A stretch of 62,448 nt of DNA from contig CANKOI010000010.1 of NCBI GenBank assembly GCA_947484175.1, positions 1 through 62,448 on the forward strand, in the 5' to 3' direction. This stretch comes from Deltaproteobacteria bacterium. GTDB lineage: Bacteria > Myxococcota_A > UBA796 > SXON01. The notes beneath the pieces are model-generated. The model saw only the letters and a program-made list of their open reading frames with translations, was not told where the DNA came from and did no database searches. This document shows positions 1 through 8,830 of the stretch, in pieces. Within the stretch, counting starts at the first letter, position 1. Each line of letters opens with the position of its first letter. The translations under genes were made by a program, and so were the position numbers.

Positions 1-33
1 ATCGAGATTCTCGTGATCGAAGGCGTATTCCAC
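1..33 (-). CDS. four-helix-bundle protein, N-terminal fragment cut by window edge
   Basis: Reading leftwards from a GTG at 33-31, the codons give VEYAFDHENLD. This is identical to the start of the 4HB protein encoded at 50715-50957. The rest lies beyond base 1. In both copies the upstream DNA also stays open in the same frame for 30 more codons, to a GTG at 123-121 (50625 in the other copy), with no indels but with several amino-acid changes. A longer N-terminus is therefore possible but weakly supported. The family is the 23S rRNA intervening-sequence protein / Avd-like four-helix bundle. Confidence 0.5.
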   Translation of the reverse strand, partial: MEYAFDHENLD

Positions 34-161
34 ATTGACTCCGGCGGGCCGCGGGTTGAAGGAGGCTCGGCCCCCGCCCAAGCGGGGCCGCAGCCGAACC
101 AACCCGGGGGCTGACGGAGTCACACGGAGAGTTCGTTCATCGAACCTGGATCATCGACGGG

Positions 162-307
162 TCGAGTTTCGGCTCTCGGTCAACCAGTTTCGGTGGTCGA
201 ATAATCGAGTTTCGGCCGTCGAACCTCGGTTGTCGAATCTCGCCCACCGAGCATCGCCCATCGCCCATCGCCCATCGCCCATCGCCCATCGCCCATCGTT
301 CATCGAC
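162..307. repeat. 14-nt TCG-phased array with six CATCGCC heptamers
   Basis: Units such as TCGAGTTTCGGCTC, TCGAACCTCGGTTG and TCGAATCTCGCCCA follow each other at 14-nt spacing, with one 1-nt phase slip near 204. From 252 to 293 the array becomes six perfect 7-nt CATCGCC units, followed by two degenerate units. The same 14-nt or 7-nt organisation occurs at 17699-17754, 29598-29667 and 50546-50582. There is no spacer structure of the CRISPR kind. Confidence 0.8.
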
Positions 308-408
308 CGGCGGGCCCGCGGACTTTGCGACGGCCCTGCCGGCAGGGCCGTTCCGCGGCTCCGCTGCCGGGCTTGCAGAAGCGGCGATTCCGGGTGTACG
401 TTCCGCCG

Positions 409-1380
409 GTGAATGGCCTGCGCAGCGCTGCGGCCCTTGTGCGCCCGGCGTGGGCGGTGCTGTGCGTTTCGGTGGCCTGCGAGTCCCCGCCCGAATCGGC
501 GGGGCGGGAGCCGGCGGCCGAGGAACCTTGGCCCGACGTGGACGCTGCGAACACCGGCCTCTTACTCGACGCTGCCACCCTCTCCGTCGACCTCCAGGCG
601 CATGTGCAATCGCTGCTCAGCTCCCAAGCTGCTGACCCGGTTCTGGCCTTCGAAGCCGCCATGCTCTTCGCCACCGACAGCTGCCCTCAGGTGGCGCGCA
701 CCGAAACGGAGGGCTTCGGGCTTACCGAGTACTTCGACGGCCTGTGTGAAACCGGCGGTGTCGTGTTCAAGGGCCCGGCGATCCTCTACACGTGGAACGA
801 GGAGCGGATCAACCCCATCGGAGCGATGGACAGCGTTGCACAGTTTCCCTCCGAGCTCCTCTGGACAGGGAGGGGCTACAACGGCCAGACCGACATCTTC
901 AGCCTCGCCGGTCCCATGGACTACAACTGCAGTTGCACGATGATCTCGGCGACGGCGGAGTACGACGAGAGCACGCACCTCTTCTTGGGCGTGACCCAAG
1001 GAACGGCCCACTGGACGGCGGAGGGGGCGGAGGGAACCTGGCTGCAGGATGCAGGTTTTGTGCCTGACTTTCTGCTCACCACGGTTGAGCGGGGCACGGG
1101 CCACGGCGTCGAGGCCCGGGGCACGCTCTCCGGCGTGGGGGAGCGGTACACGGCCGCCCTCTTCGACCTGACCCTGCAGGGGGACAACCGCTTCGGCTCT
1201 TGGTCGTGCGGCGAGGGCAATCAGGTGGAGTGGAAGGTGCGTGACTCCTCGGACAGCTCGTGGGCGACCTTCACGATGGGCGTTGACGAGGCCTGCGGAG
1301 CCTGCGGCGTCGAGGTGGGGTTCGAGGAGGTGTGCATCGACCTTGTGCCCCTGCTCGATTGGGAGGGGGAGCCTTGGTAG
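409..1380 (+). CDS. hypothetical surface lipoprotein
   Basis: The protein has about 323 residues when started at the GTG at 409. That start gives a positively charged tip, a hydrophobic stretch and a lipobox-like SVAC, so it is probably an exported lipoprotein; an upstream ATG at 325 would lie inside the mobile element. The mature part is acidic and cysteine-containing (CSCTM, CGACG and SWSCGEG motifs), which suggests disulfides outside the cytoplasm. I recognise no family. Its stop overlaps the start of the DUF1588-like gene, and it leads a four-gene set (409-4570) of exported or cytochrome-like proteins, so it probably works with them at the cell surface. Start choice is moderate; the reading frame itself is well supported by length and position. 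Confidence 0.7.
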   Translation: MNGLRSAAALVRPAWAVLCVSVACESPPESAGREPAAEEPWPDVDAANTGLLLDAATLSVDLQAHVQSLLSSQAADPVLAFEAAMLFATDSCPQVARTETEGFGLTEYFDGLCETGGVVFKGPAILYTWNEERINPIGAMDSVAQFPSELLWTGRGYNGQTDIFSLAGPMDYNCSCTMISATAEYDESTHLFLGVTQGTAHWTAEGAEGTWLQDAGFVPDFLLTTVERGTGHGVEARGTLSGVGERYTAALFDLTLQGDNRFGSWSCGEGNQVEWKVRDSSDSSWATFTMGVDEACGACGVEVGFEEVCIDLVPLLDWEGEPW

Positions 1381-2982
1381 TACTCGCCTTCGCGCTCGGC
1401 TGTGCCACCGTGGCCGTCGATTCTGGCGCCCCCCCAAGAGCCTCCGCCGATGGAGATCGGGCGGCTCGCGTCACGCCTGAGTCTGGACATTCTGGGTCGT
1501 CGCCCCACGGAGAGCGAGTTGCTCGCGGTCCGCTTGGATCCCGCCTCGCTCGAGGCCCAAGTGCAGACGTGGTTGGCGGACCCCGCGTTCGAGGAGCGGG
1601 TGGTGAGCCTGTTCGCCGACGTATACCGCACCCGCCCGGATCGTTACGTCGTGGAAGCCGACGGCGATGCGGCCTTTCACGACCTCACGTATCGGGCGCA
1701 GTTCATGCGCTCGGTGGGCGAGGAGCCGCTCCGGCTCGTGGGCCGTGTGGCCGCGCTCGATCTGCCCTGGACGGACGTGGTCACCGCCGACTGGACCCTG
1801 GCGAACGACCTTCTCCTCGCTCACTTTCCGATCGAAGCGCTCGAATCGGGGGGCGAGGGGTGGCGGCCTGCGCGCTACCTCGACGGTCGCCCCGCGGCGG
1901 GGGTGCTGGGCACCAACGGGATGTGGTGGCGGTACACCAGTACTACGGACAATCTGAACCGGGGGCGCGCCGCGGCGATCGCACGAATCCTGCTCTGCGA
2001 CCAGCGCTACGACGGCACGGTTGACTTCCAGAAGAGCGAAGAGGCCGACGTTTCCGCCCGCATTTCCACCGACCCCGCGTGCGTGGCCTGTCATGTGAGT
2101 CTCGACCCCATCGCGAGCACGTTGTGGGGATTTTGGCGACATCATCCCGAAAGTTACACGGAAGCCCTTCGTTATTACCCCAGCCGCGAACTCGATTGGG
2201 CCAGCCGCCCGGTGGCCCCCCCGGGCTTCTACGGGCAGGACGTCGACTCGTTGTACGAGTTGGGGCAGGCGATCGCGGACGACCCCCGATTCGGAAACTG
2301 CGCGGTGGCCCAAACTTGGTCGTTCCTGCTTGGGCGCGAGCCGACTGTGGCGGAAACCGACCGTTTCAACGACGACCGGGATGCGTTCGTGCGGGGGGGC
2401 CTCGTGTACCGCAACCTGTTCCGCGCGGTGGCTGACGACCCCTGGTATCGCTCTGACTCCGCCGACTTCGAAGGAACCACCGCGCCGCGTCGACTCACCC
2501 CCGACCAGTTGGCTGCTTCGGTCGAGGCCCTCACCGGCTACCGCTGGACCGTGGCCGATGGCATCGACGCGATGGTGAACGACACCTGGGGGTTCCGTAT
2601 CCTCAACGGCGGAGTGGACGGGTCGCTCGTGGTGACCTCTCCCGCCACCGAGTCCGCTCCGGTGGCCCTAGTCCAGGAGCGGCTCGCCGAGCTGGCGGCT
2701 CCCTACGCCGTGGCAGATGAGCTCCTGCTCCCGGCCGGCGATCGGGTGCTGTTCCGCGAGGTGCAGTCGCTCGAAGCCGAGCCCACCGATGAGGAGCTCC
2801 GGGCGCAGATTGCGGGACTGCTCCTACGGGTGCACGGCGCGGCGGCGGCGGTCGACAGCGAGCAGGTGACGATTCTGGTCGAGCTGTGGACGACGCTTCG
2901 TGCGGAGTCCAGCGGCCCTGCGGAGGCCTGGGCCTGGCTCCTCTCCGCCTTGTTCCGCCACCCTGACTTCGTGTTGTACTGA
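1374..2982 (+). CDS. DUF1588/DUF1592-like cytochrome-associated lipoprotein, apparent frameshift in signal region
   Basis: The long frame runs from 1402 (or the ATG at 1450) to 2982, about 510-526 residues. It carries one CxxCH haem-type motif (CVACH, 2080-2094) in the context DPACVACHVSLDPIASTLWG, as in the planctomycete-type DUF1588 family. In that frame there is no signal peptide. A different frame opens with a TTG at 1374, placed just after a strong GGGAGGGGGAG Shine-Dalgarno, and gives MVVLAFALGCATVAVDSGAP, a textbook lipoprotein signal. Removing one C from the seven-C run at 1429-1435 joins the two frames exactly (GAPQEPPPMEIG). The DUF1501 partner follows 2 bp downstream, the usual pairing. 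Function beyond a periplasmic or surface redox role is unknown. Confidence 0.75.
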
Positions 2983-2984
2983 GC

Positions 2985-4244
2985 ATGTCTATGCAGCTTT
3001 CTCGCCGCCAGTTGCTCGCTGCCCTCACCGCCGCTTCGGCCGTGCCTCGCGTGGCTCGCGCCGCCAGCGTTTCCGAGCGACGCTTCATTTTCGTGTACAC
3101 GATGGGCGGGTGGGACTCCACTCGCGTGTTCGCCGACCTCCTCGGCGAGCCGCTGATCGCGACCGAATCCGACGCCTTTACCGCCTTCGCGGGCGGCATC
3201 TCCTTCGTGGACCACGCTTCGCGTCCGTTCGTGCGGGCGTTCTTCGAGGCGTGGCACGACCGCTGCTTGGTGGTGAACGGGGTCTACTGCCCGTCGATCT
3301 CCCATTCGGGTGCGCTGCGGGTCACGTGGACCAACGACTCGGGCGGCGGACTTCCGGACTGGCCCACCCGCATCGCTGCGGCCCAGGCCGACCGTTTCGT
3401 GGTGCCCTACCTCGTAGTGGGCGGGCCGTATTTCGCGGGTGCCAACGGCGTGTACGTGTGCCGCGCGGGAAACGCGAACCAGCTCTCCGACCTCGTGAAG
3501 GGGGATGCGCTCTCGGGCGCGGACCTCCCGGCAACGCCCCCGACGGCCGGCGCCCTCGCGGCGATCGACGAGTGGCTTTTGGCGGAAGGGGGGCGCATGT
3601 CCGCCGATCCCGACGCCGCCCGCGCCCGCGCCGTCACCCGGTGGACGACCGCCCAGTCCCGCGCGCTGGACTTGAAATTGTTAGGTGACGACCTCGACCT
3701 GTCCAGCGGCGAGGAGTTCTCGGAGCAGATCGATCTGGGCGTGCGGGCCCTCGCCACCGGCCTTTCTCGCGTGGTCTCACTCACCCACCCCCGTCAGGAC
3801 TCGCTGACGGCATGGGACTCCCACGCCCTGAACGACCTTACGCAGAGCGAGCTCTTCGAGTCGCTGTTCCTCTCGCTGGGCGACCTTTTGGAGAAACTGT
3901 CTGCGACCCCAGCGCCGGGTGGCGGGATGCTCTCCGACATCACGACGGTGGTGGTGATGTCGGAGATGGGCCGCACGCCCTACATGAACGCCTCGGGCGG
4001 CAAGGACCATTGGCCGTACACCACGGCGCTGTACATCGGTCCTGCCGTTACGGGCGACCGGGTGGTGGGCGGATTCGACGAGGGCCAGTACGGTCGGACG
4101 GTCGACCTTCAAACGGGAGAGATGAGCGAGCAGGGCAGCCTGCTGCGGATCGACACGATCGGCGCCACGCTGTTGCGCATGGCCGACATCGACCCGGCGG
4201 AGGAGGGCGTCGTGGCCGATCCGATCGAAGGTGTGCTGGCCTGA
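2985..4244 (+). CDS. DUF1501 family protein, Tat-exported
   Basis: The 419-residue protein starts MSMQLSRRQLLAALTAAS, a twin-arginine signal. The mature part begins FIFVYTMGGWDSTRVF, matching the GGWD/DxT opening of DUF1501, a family related to alkaline phosphatase and sulfatase folds. Later segments such as VVVMSEMGRTP and GGKDHWP correspond to the conserved C-terminal half, including the usual E/R and D-H pair. DUF1501 genes are typically the partner of DUF1549/DUF1588/DUF1592 cytochrome-like genes, as here. The gene sits 2 bp after that partner and overlaps the next gene by the A of its stop (TGATG). The enzymatic role is not established for the family; hydrolysis of a phosphate or sulfate ester outside the cytoplasm is an inference. 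Confidence 0.85.
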   Translation: MSMQLSRRQLLAALTAASAVPRVARAASVSERRFIFVYTMGGWDSTRVFADLLGEPLIATESDAFTAFAGGISFVDHASRPFVRAFFEAWHDRCLVVNGVYCPSISHSGALRVTWTNDSGGGLPDWPTRIAAAQADRFVVPYLVVGGPYFAGANGVYVCRAGNANQLSDLVKGDALSGADLPATPPTAGALAAIDEWLLAEGGRMSADPDAARARAVTRWTTAQSRALDLKLLGDDLDLSSGEEFSEQIDLGVRALATGLSRVVSLTHPRQDSLTAWDSHALNDLTQSELFESLFLSLGDLLEKLSATPAPGGGMLSDITTVVVMSEMGRTPYMNASGGKDHWPYTTALYIGPAVTGDRVVGGFDEGQYGRTVDLQTGEMSEQGSLLRIDTIGATLLRMADIDPAEEGVVADPIEGVLA

Positions 4245-4570
4245 TGCTGTTCGCATTCATGCTGGCCTGCTCTGAGCCGGCCGACAGCGGGGAGGAGCCC
4301 GCGCTCTGCGCCGACGCGCCCACCGTCACCTGGGAAACCTTCGGCGAGGCGCTGCTCGTGGAGAACTGCCAGTCTTGTCACGCCAGCACCTCCGAGAGCC
4401 GGAACGGGGCGCCCGAGGCCGTGACCTTCGACACCTACGAGGATGCGATGACCTGGGGAGAGTCCATTCTGCGCACGACCGACCCCGCGGCTCGAACGAT
4501 GCCTCCGGGGATTGCGCTCGCCGATGCCGATCGGGAACGGCTGGAGATCTGGCTGCGCTGCTGGGAGTAG
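4244..4570 (+). CDS. small c-type cytochrome lipoprotein
   Basis: The protein has 108 residues. It begins MLFAFMLACSEPADSG, a short signal with a LAC lipobox. The mature region has a CQSCH haem-binding motif at residues 42-46 and a downstream TMPPG (Met86) that can serve as the second axial ligand. Together these make a single-haem cytochrome c domain of minimal size. The ATG overlaps the DUF1501 stop as TGATG, so translation is probably coupled. It is the last gene of the 409-4570 set and supplies a plausible electron carrier for it. What reaction the set performs cannot be read from sequence. Confidence 0.8.
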   Translation: MLFAFMLACSEPADSGEEPALCADAPTVTWETFGEALLVENCQSCHASTSESRNGAPEAVTFDTYEDAMTWGESILRTTDPAARTMPPGIALADADRERLEIWLRCWE

Positions 4571-4612
4571 CCACCACGGGCCGTTAGACCCCGCCACTCT
4601 GCCGGAGGGCTC

Positions 4613-7600
4613 GTGAACCCGGAACGTTACCGTCCCCGCAACACCGTGCGCATCGTTACGGCGGCTTCGCTCTTCGACGGCCACGACGCCAGCATCAACG
4701 TGATGCGGAGGATTCTCCAGCAGCTTGGCGCAGAGGTCATCCACCTTGGCCACAATCGCTCCGTCGGTTCGATCGTGAACGCGGCCATCAGTGAAGACGC
4801 TCAGGCGATCGCGGTGAGCAGCTATCAGGGCGGCCACAACGAGTACTTCCGCTACATGGTCGACCTGCTTCGGGAGCGAGGCGCCGGCCATGTGAAGGTG
4901 TTTGGCGGCGGCGGCGGGGTGATCGTGCCGGAGGAGATTCGGGCGCTGCACGAAGCGGGTGTGGAGCGCATCTACTCCCCCGAAGACGGGCGCCGGATGG
5001 GGCTGGTGGGCATGATCGAGGACCTGATCCGCCGTGCAGACTTCGACCCGGAGGAGGTGCAAGCTGCGGCGGGCGTCGCATCCGGGGCGGCGGCGGCGCT
5101 GGCAGGTCTGGCGGAGGGGAGCGTGAACGCGCTGGCGAGGGCGATCACGCTCGCGGAGAGCGGGCGCCTGCCCGCGCTGCCGCCGTCCTCGATTTCCGCC
5201 CCGATCGTGGGCCTTACGGGTACCGGCGGGGCGGGGAAGTCGAGTTTCTGCGACGAGCTGGTGCTGCGGTTTGTGAACGACTTCCCGAACCTGCGCGTGG
5301 CGGTGCTGAGCATCGATCCCACTCGCAAGAAAAGCGGGGGCGCGCTCCTCGGCGACCGAATCCGCATGAACGCGATCGACAACGAGCGGGTGTTCATGCG
5401 TTCGTTGGCCACTCGCGGCGAGAGGGGTGAGCTGTCGGCCGCCACCCGCACCGCGGCCGATCTCTGCCGCGCCGCCGGCTATGACCTCATCCTCGTGGAG
5501 ACCAGCGGCATCGGCCAGAGCGATGGCGCCATCATGGAGCTGGCCGACGTGGCCCTGTACGTGATGACGCCCGAGTTCGGCGCCCCCAGCCAGCTCGAAA
5601 AGATCGACATGCTCGACAACGCCCATCTCGTCGTCCTCAACAAGTTTGAGCGTCGCGGCGGGGAGGATGCGCTGCGCGACGTGCGCAAGCAGGTGAAGCG
5701 GAACCGCGAACTGTTCACCACCCCCGACGAGGACCTGCCGGTGTTCGGCACGATCGCCTCGCAGTTCAACGACCCCGGCGTGAACGCCGCCTACCTTGGG
5801 CTGCTCACCGAGCTGGCCCGCCACACGGGTCGCGCCTGGCCGTCCACCGTGCCCGACCCCGGCACCAAAGCCAGCCCACCTCGTCGGCGGATCGTGCCGC
5901 CCGAGCGCCAGCGCTACCTCGGCGAGATCGCCGACACCTGCCGGGGCTACCGCGCCCGCGTGGCCCGCAACGCCGCGGTCGCCCGTCGGCGCAACGCCTA
6001 TGAGGTCGTGGCTGGCGAGGTGGGCGGCGACTTGGGCGCCGACCTTCTCAGTCGCGGCAGCGCGCTGGTCCTCGACGCCGACTGTGTGGCAGCCCTCGCG
6101 GAGCACCCCGTTCTCGTGGACCGCTACCGGCAAGAAACCTACACCTACACCGTCCGCGGCAAGGCGATCACGCAGCCGCTCGTGACGGAGTCCCTGTCGC
6201 GACTCAAAATTCCTCGGATCGCCACCCCCCGGTTCGCCGACTCGGGCGACAGGTTGATCTGGGCGATGACGGAAAACTTCCCCGGTTTCTTCCCCTACAC
6301 CGCCGGCGTTTTCCCGCTGAAGCGCCAGAGCGAAGACCCGAAGCGCATGTTCGCCGGCGAAGGGGGCCCGGCGAAGACCAACGCCCGTTTCCACTACCTG
6401 TGCCAGGGGGAGCCCGCCAATCGGCTGTCCACGGCCTTTGACAGCGTGACCCTCTATGGGGAGGACCCCGCTCCCCGGCCCGACATCTACGGCAAGATCG
6501 GCGAATCGGGCGTGAGCGTACCTACGCTCGACGACATGAAGGTGCTGTACGGCGGTTTTGACCTCTGCGCCGCGAACACCAGCGTGAGCATGACGATCAA
6601 CGGGCCTGCGCCGATGCTGCTCGCCATGTACATGAACACGGCGATCGACCAGCAGGTGGAGCGGCGGGCCGCCGAGTTGGGCCGCCCGCTCACCCCCGCG
6701 GAGCTCTCCGAGTTGCGCGCCTTTGTCCTCAGAACGGTGCGCGGAACAGTACAGGCCGACATCCTCAAGGAGGATCAGGCCCAAAACACCTGCATCTTCT
6801 CCACCGAGTTCGCGCTGCGGATGATGGGCGATATCCAGCAGTTCTTCGTGGAGAACGCCGTCCAGAACTACTACAGCGTGAGCATCTCTGGGTACCACAT
6901 CGCCGAGGCGGGCGCGAATCCGATCAGCCAACTTGCGTTCACGCTGTCCAACGGATTCACCTTCGTAGAATATTATCTGTCCCGCGGGATGAAGGTCGAT
7001 GACTTCGCCCCGAACCTGAGCTTCTTCTTCAGCAACGGGCTCGACCCCGAGTACACCGTGATCGGCCGGGTGGCCCGCCGCATCTGGTCCGTGGCGATGA
7101 AGGAGCGCTACGGCGCGAGCGAGCGCAGCCAGAAGTTGAAATACCACATTCAAACGAGCGGCCGGTCGCTCCACGCTCGTGAAATCCAATTCAACGACAT
7201 CCGCACCAGCCTCCAGGCCCTTCTCGCGCTCTTCGACAACTGCAATTCTCTGCACACCAACGCCTACGACGAGGCTGTCACCACGCCGACCGAAGAGTCG
7301 GTGCGCCGGGCGATGGCCATCCAACTCATCATCAACAAGGAGCTGGGTTGGGCGAAGAATGAAAATCCGCTCCAAGGCAGCTTCATCGTCGACGAGCTCA
7401 CCGATCTTGTGGAGGAGGCCGTGTTGGCCGAGTTCGAGCGCATCGACCGGCGCGGCGGCGTGCTGGGGGCGATGGAAACGCAGTATCAACGAGGAAAGAT
7501 TCAGGACGAGTCGCTGCATTACGAGGAGCAGAAGCACGACGGAACGCTCCCCATCGTCGGCATCAACACGTTTCAGGACCCTGCCACGCTCGGCTCGGAC

Positions 7601-7849
7601 TGGGAACCCCCGGCGGTGGAGCTGCGGCGGAGCTCAGGAGACGAAAAGCAGGCGCAAATCGACGCCGTGCGCGCGTTCCAGGCCCGGCACGCGGGCGAAA
7701 CGCCCGCTGCGCTCGCACGCCTCCAGGAAGTGGCACTGTCAGGCGGAAACCTCTTCGCGGAGCTGATGAACACCGTTCGCGTGGCCTCTCTGGGCCAGAT
7801 CAGCAACGCGCTGTACCGAGTGGGCGGCGAGTACCGTCGCAACGTATGA
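4613..7849 (+). CDS. icmF: fused isobutyryl-CoA mutase (IcmF)
   Basis: The 1078-residue protein is about family length. It has the IcmF architecture: an N-terminal B12-binding domain with FDGHDASI (His lower ligand) and SSYQGGH, then a MeaB-like G-protein chaperone, then the mutase barrel. In the G domain are the P-loop GTGGAGKSS, the [15 protein letters not shown] segment, [10 protein letters not shown] and NKFERRGG. In the barrel are [27 protein letters not shown] and [19 protein letters not shown]. The Phe in AGVFP and the Gln in NPISQ are what separates IcmF from methylmalonyl-CoA mutase. It interconverts isobutyryl-CoA and n-butyryl-CoA with adenosylcobalamin and GTP hydrolysis. The GTG start is preceded by CCGGAGGG. 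It overlaps the downstream methyltransferase by 4 bp (ATGA). Confidence 0.95.
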   Translation: MNPERYRPRNTVRIVTAASLFDGHDASINVMRRILQQLGAEVIHLGHNRSVGSIVNAAISEDAQAIAVSSYQGGHNEYFRYMVDLLRERGAGHVKVFGGGGGVIVPEEIRALHEAGVERIYSPEDGRRMGLVGMIEDLIRRADFDPEEVQAAAGVASGAAAALAGLAEGSVNALARAITLAESGRLPALPPSSISAPIVGLTGTGGAGKSSFCDELVLRFVNDFPNLRVAVLSIDPTRKKSGGALLGDRIRMNAIDNERVFMRSLATRGERGELSAATRTAADLCRAAGYDLILVETSGIGQSDGAIMELADVALYVMTPEFGAPSQLEKIDMLDNAHLVVLNKFERRGGEDALRDVRKQVKRNRELFTTPDEDLPVFGTIASQFNDPGVNAAYLGLLTELARHTGRAWPSTVPDPGTKASPPRRRIVPPERQRYLGEIADTCRGYRARVARNAAVARRRNAYEVVAGEVGGDLGADLLSRGSALVLDADCVAALAEHPVLVDRYRQETYTYTVRGKAITQPLVTESLSRLKIPRIATPRFADSGDRLIWAMTENFPGFFPYTAGVFPLKRQSEDPKRMFAGEGGPAKTNARFHYLCQGEPANRLSTAFDSVTLYGEDPAPRPDIYGKIGESGVSVPTLDDMKVLYGGFDLCAANTSVSMTINGPAPMLLAMYMNTAIDQQVERRAAELGRPLTPAELSELRAFVLRTVRGTVQADILKEDQAQNTCIFSTEFALRMMGDIQQFFVENAVQNYYSVSISGYHIAEAGANPISQLAFTLSNGFTFVEYYLSRGMKVDDFAPNLSFFFSNGLDPEYTVIGRVARRIWSVAMKERYGASERSQKLKYHIQTSGRSLHAREIQFNDIRTSLQALLALFDNCNSLHTNAYDEAVTTPTEESVRRAMAIQLIINKELGWAKNENPLQGSFIVDELTDLVEEAVLAEFERIDRRGGVLGAMETQYQRGKIQDESLHYEEQKHDGTLPIVGINTFQDPATLGSDWEPPAVELRRSSGDEKQAQIDAVRAFQARHAGETPAALARLQEVALSGGNLFAELMNTVRVASLGQISNALYRVGGEYRRNV

Positions 7850-8796
7850 CCGCGCCCGTGCCCATTTCGGTGGGGGCGGGCCTGTCGGAAGGCGCGCCGG
7901 CCACCCTTTTGGAGGGGGACTCCCTTCAGCATTTGCGGGCGCTCCCCAGCGGGTTCGCGAAGCTGATCATCACGTCGCCGCCGTACAACATCGGCAAGGA
8001 GTACGAAACGCAGGCCGAGCTGAAACAATACCTCGAGGGACTGCGTCCGGTCATCGCGGAGCTTCATCGGGTTCTCTCGCCGCAGGGCAGCGTGGCCTGG
8101 CAGGTTGGAAACTTCGTGGAGGACGGCGAGGTTTTTCCGCTCGACATTTGGTTCTACCCGCTGTTTCGGAGCGTCGGATTCAAACTTCGGAATCGGATTG
8201 TGTGGCATTTTGACCATGGCTTGCACGCCACCCATCGCCTGAGCGGACGGTACGAGACGCTCCTGTGGTTCACCAAAGGTGACGACTACACCTGGAATCT
8301 CGATCCGATCCGTGTGCCGTCAAAGTACCCAGGAAAACGCAACTACAAGCCGGGGCCCGACTACGGGAAGCCGTCCGGCAATCCGCTCGGAAAAAACCCG
8401 TCGGATATCTGGACGCTGATGGCCCACGAATGGGAGATGGGCTTGTGGAACATTCCCAACGTGAAGGCCAACCACGCGGAAAAAACCCTGCATCCCTGTT
8501 CGTTCCCCATTGAGTTGGTGGAGCGCTGTGTGCTGGCCATGACCGACGAGGGCGACGTGGTGCTTGACCCCTTTTCGGGCGTCGGAAGTGCCATGCTGGC
8601 GGCGTTGAAGCGGGGCCGGCGCAGCGTCGGCATCGACCGTGACCCGCGGTACCTCGCGGAGGCCCGTCGGCGCATCGGCATGTTGGCCGATGGGTCGCTG
8701 CCCTACCGAACGCTGGGGAGGCCCGTGCACGTTCCCACTGGCCGGGAACGGGTGTCTCAGCGTCCCGAAGAGTGGCCGCGGGGGGAAGCGGAGTAG
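7846..8796 (+). CDS. orphan site-specific DNA methyltransferase (beta-class amino-MTase)
   Basis: This is a 316-residue protein with motif IV TSPPY at residues 43-47 near the N-terminus. The S-adenosylmethionine motif ([15 protein letters not shown]) lies near residue 240, followed by GRRSVGID. This circular order is that of beta-class N4-cytosine or N6-adenine DNA methyltransferases; SPPY occurs in both, so the base cannot be assigned. The centre ([19 protein letters not shown], and [14 protein letters not shown]) also matches this class. No restriction endonuclease or specificity gene is near, so it looks like a solitary methyltransferase, possibly regulatory. Its ATG overlaps the icmF stop (ATGA), an odd pairing that implies co-translation with a metabolic enzyme. 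Confidence 0.88.
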   Translation: MTAPVPISVGAGLSEGAPATLLEGDSLQHLRALPSGFAKLIITSPPYNIGKEYETQAELKQYLEGLRPVIAELHRVLSPQGSVAWQVGNFVEDGEVFPLDIWFYPLFRSVGFKLRNRIVWHFDHGLHATHRLSGRYETLLWFTKGDDYTWNLDPIRVPSKYPGKRNYKPGPDYGKPSGNPLGKNPSDIWTLMAHEWEMGLWNIPNVKANHAEKTLHPCSFPIELVERCVLAMTDEGDVVLDPFSGVGSAMLAALKRGRRSVGIDRDPRYLAEARRRIGMLADGSLPYRTLGRPVHVPTGRERVSQRPEEWPRGEAE

Positions 8797-8830
8797 GTCG
8801 GTGCCCCCCGGTTTCTCGTTAGTCAGGAGC

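Larger units (their letters stand above)
1..338. mobile_element. TIR element copy A (right part; left end outside window)
   Basis: The right end is a 25-nt stretch at 314-338, identical to 17801-17825, that ends in GGACTTTGCGACGGCCCTG. It is preceded by a TCG-phased 14-nt array (162-307), a leader (about 34-135) and the start of a four-helix-bundle gene on the minus strand that leaves the window at base 1. The 1-135 segment matches the reverse complement of about 50615-50750, so copies A and D are inverted relative to each other. Just outside the end, 343-358 (CAGGGCCGTTCCGCGG) looks like an inverted copy of the same terminus missing the CGCAAAG core. The left terminus and any target duplication cannot be seen. 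This element fills the otherwise gene-free first 400 bases. Confidence 0.6.

Noticed and set aside
162-307. Tandem CATCGCC units considered as a CRISPR array
   Set aside because: Units are 7-14 nt with no 30-nt unique spacers and no cas genes nearby.
332-349. An 18-nt perfect palindrome as an intrinsic terminator
   Set aside because: It lacks a T tract and is explained by the element end next to its inverted remnant.
4109-7537. A 1142-codon open frame on the minus strand antisense to icmF
   Set aside because: It is a shadow of GC-rich coding sequence in the opposite strand; icmF has full motif support and the antisense product shows no domain.
7846-8796. A restriction-modification system
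   Set aside because: No endonuclease or specificity gene is adjacent; only a methyltransferase is present.
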